Part shown: one piece after another, positions 5,213-5,437 of the stretch
How positions within the stretch are numbered: position 1 is the first letter of the stretch
Layout: every line of letters begins with the position of its first letter
From: Verrucomicrobiota bacterium
GTDB taxonomy: Bacteria; Verrucomicrobiota; Verrucomicrobiia; Chthoniobacterales; JAFAMB01
Direction of reading: 5' to 3'
DNA: 5,437 nt
Assembly: GCA_019241095.1 (NCBI GenBank)
Contig: JAFAXJ010000377.1
Coordinates: forward strand, 1 to 5,437
Notes under the pieces: model-generated
Databases searched by the model: none
Told to the model about the DNA's origin: nothing
The model's input: the letters and a program-made list of their open reading frames with translations, nothing else
Translations under genes and position numbers: made by a program

Positions 5213-5437
5213 ATGACTATGGTTAAATCCTTAAATATAGGACTGCTAGGTTCAGGGTTTATGGGACAGGCGCACGCGGACGCTTACCGGCGCGCCGGCA
5301 TCTTGTATCGAAATCTGTCTCGCCCCCCCGTCTTGTACGCCATTGCCGATCAAAACGATCGGCTCGCTGAGCAGGCCCGGAGCAGGTTAGGTTTTGAAAA
5401 AGCTTACGGGGATTGGCGGCGACTGATCGAAGATCCT
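5213..5437 (+). CDS. Gfo/Idh/MocA-family oxidoreductase, N-terminal part (cut by window edge)
   Basis: The frame opens at ATG 5213, 12 bases after the IolE-type stop, and runs 75 codons to the window end without a stop. The product begins 'MTMVKSLNIGLLGSGFMGQAHADAYRRAG', with the GxGxxG/A dinucleotide-binding loop at about residues 13-18, followed by 'PPVLYAIADQNDRLAEQARSRLGF' (39-62) and 'AYGDWRRLIEDP' (64-75). The stretch between the first helix and the second strand (about 28-39) is long, as in the inositol/levoglucosan dehydrogenase-like branch of the family with 'GFMGxAH' N-termini. The catalytic lysine and C-terminal domain lie outside the window. It belongs to a different branch from the full-length oxidoreductase upstream, so the two probably act on different substrates or steps. 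ATG 5219 (residue 3) is an alternative start; neither has a clear Shine-Dalgarno, so coupling to upstream translation is likely. Confidence 0.87.
   Translation, partial: MTMVKSLNIGLLGSGFMGQAHADAYRRAGILYRNLSRPPVLYAIADQNDRLAEQARSRLGFEKAYGDWRRLIEDP

Noticed and set aside
5287..5298. CCGGCGCGCCGG palindrome as a regulatory site
   Set aside because: It lies within the coding sequence of the second oxidoreductase and is explained by the GC-rich Arg, Ala and Gly codons there.
1..5437. CRISPR arrays, tRNA or rRNA genes, insertion sequences, or transposase remnants
   Set aside because: I saw no regularly spaced repeats, no cloverleaf-type tRNA sequence, no rRNA-like conserved stretch, and no transposase motifs or matching terminal repeats.

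Overview
The window looks like part of a carbohydrate (cyclitol or sugar) catabolism locus from a Gram-negative, moderately GC-rich bacterium. The protein style (a LacI-type regulator with an 'ATVDRVLNKRPGV' helix-turn-helix, an IolE-type dehydratase, and two Gfo/Idh/MocA oxidoreductases) is most like that of Alphaproteobacteria of the Rhizobiales. This placement is an inference from family resemblance; no rRNA or other taxonomic marker is present.

Layout. Positions 11-229 (minus) may encode a 72-residue single-pass membrane protein of unknown role. Positions 230-491 are non-coding, with a GC-rich hairpin and a stretch that reads like an orphan signal peptide. Positions 492-1313 (minus) encode a TIM-barrel sugar isomerase/epimerase with a complete metal-ligand set, resembling inosose isomerase IolI. 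A 419-bp AT-rich intergenic region follows. Positions 1733-2815 (plus) encode a LacI-family regulator, divergent from the isomerase gene. A 206-bp gap with a hairpin, a promoter-like element and a near-perfect palindrome leads into a plus-strand gene series: a Gfo/Idh/MocA oxidoreductase (3022-4191), an IolE-type 2-keto-myo-inositol dehydratase (4310-5200), and the first 75 codons of a second Gfo/Idh/MocA oxidoreductase (5213 to the window edge).

How the genes may work together. In the inositol reading, an NAD(P)-dependent oxidoreductase makes an inosose, the IolI-like protein interconverts inosose isomers, and the IolE-like protein dehydrates the keto-inositol. The LacI-type protein senses the substrate or an intermediate. 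An alternative fits the same gene set: two Gfo/Idh/MocA dehydrogenases plus two TIM-barrel proteins are also the parts used in 3-keto-glycoside (levoglucosan-type) breakdown, and the truncated last gene resembles levoglucosan dehydrogenase-type proteins at its N-terminus. No iolB, iolC, iolD or transporter gene lies in the window, so the substrate cannot be settled here.

The most useful new observation is a shared half-site, roughly TTTkACATSAT. It occurs near the regulator gene and as a 17-bp near-palindrome over the candidate -35 box of the oxidoreductase-dehydratase genes. It is the best candidate for the operator of the local LacI-type regulator. Nothing in the window compels the conclusion that a wholly new system is present.
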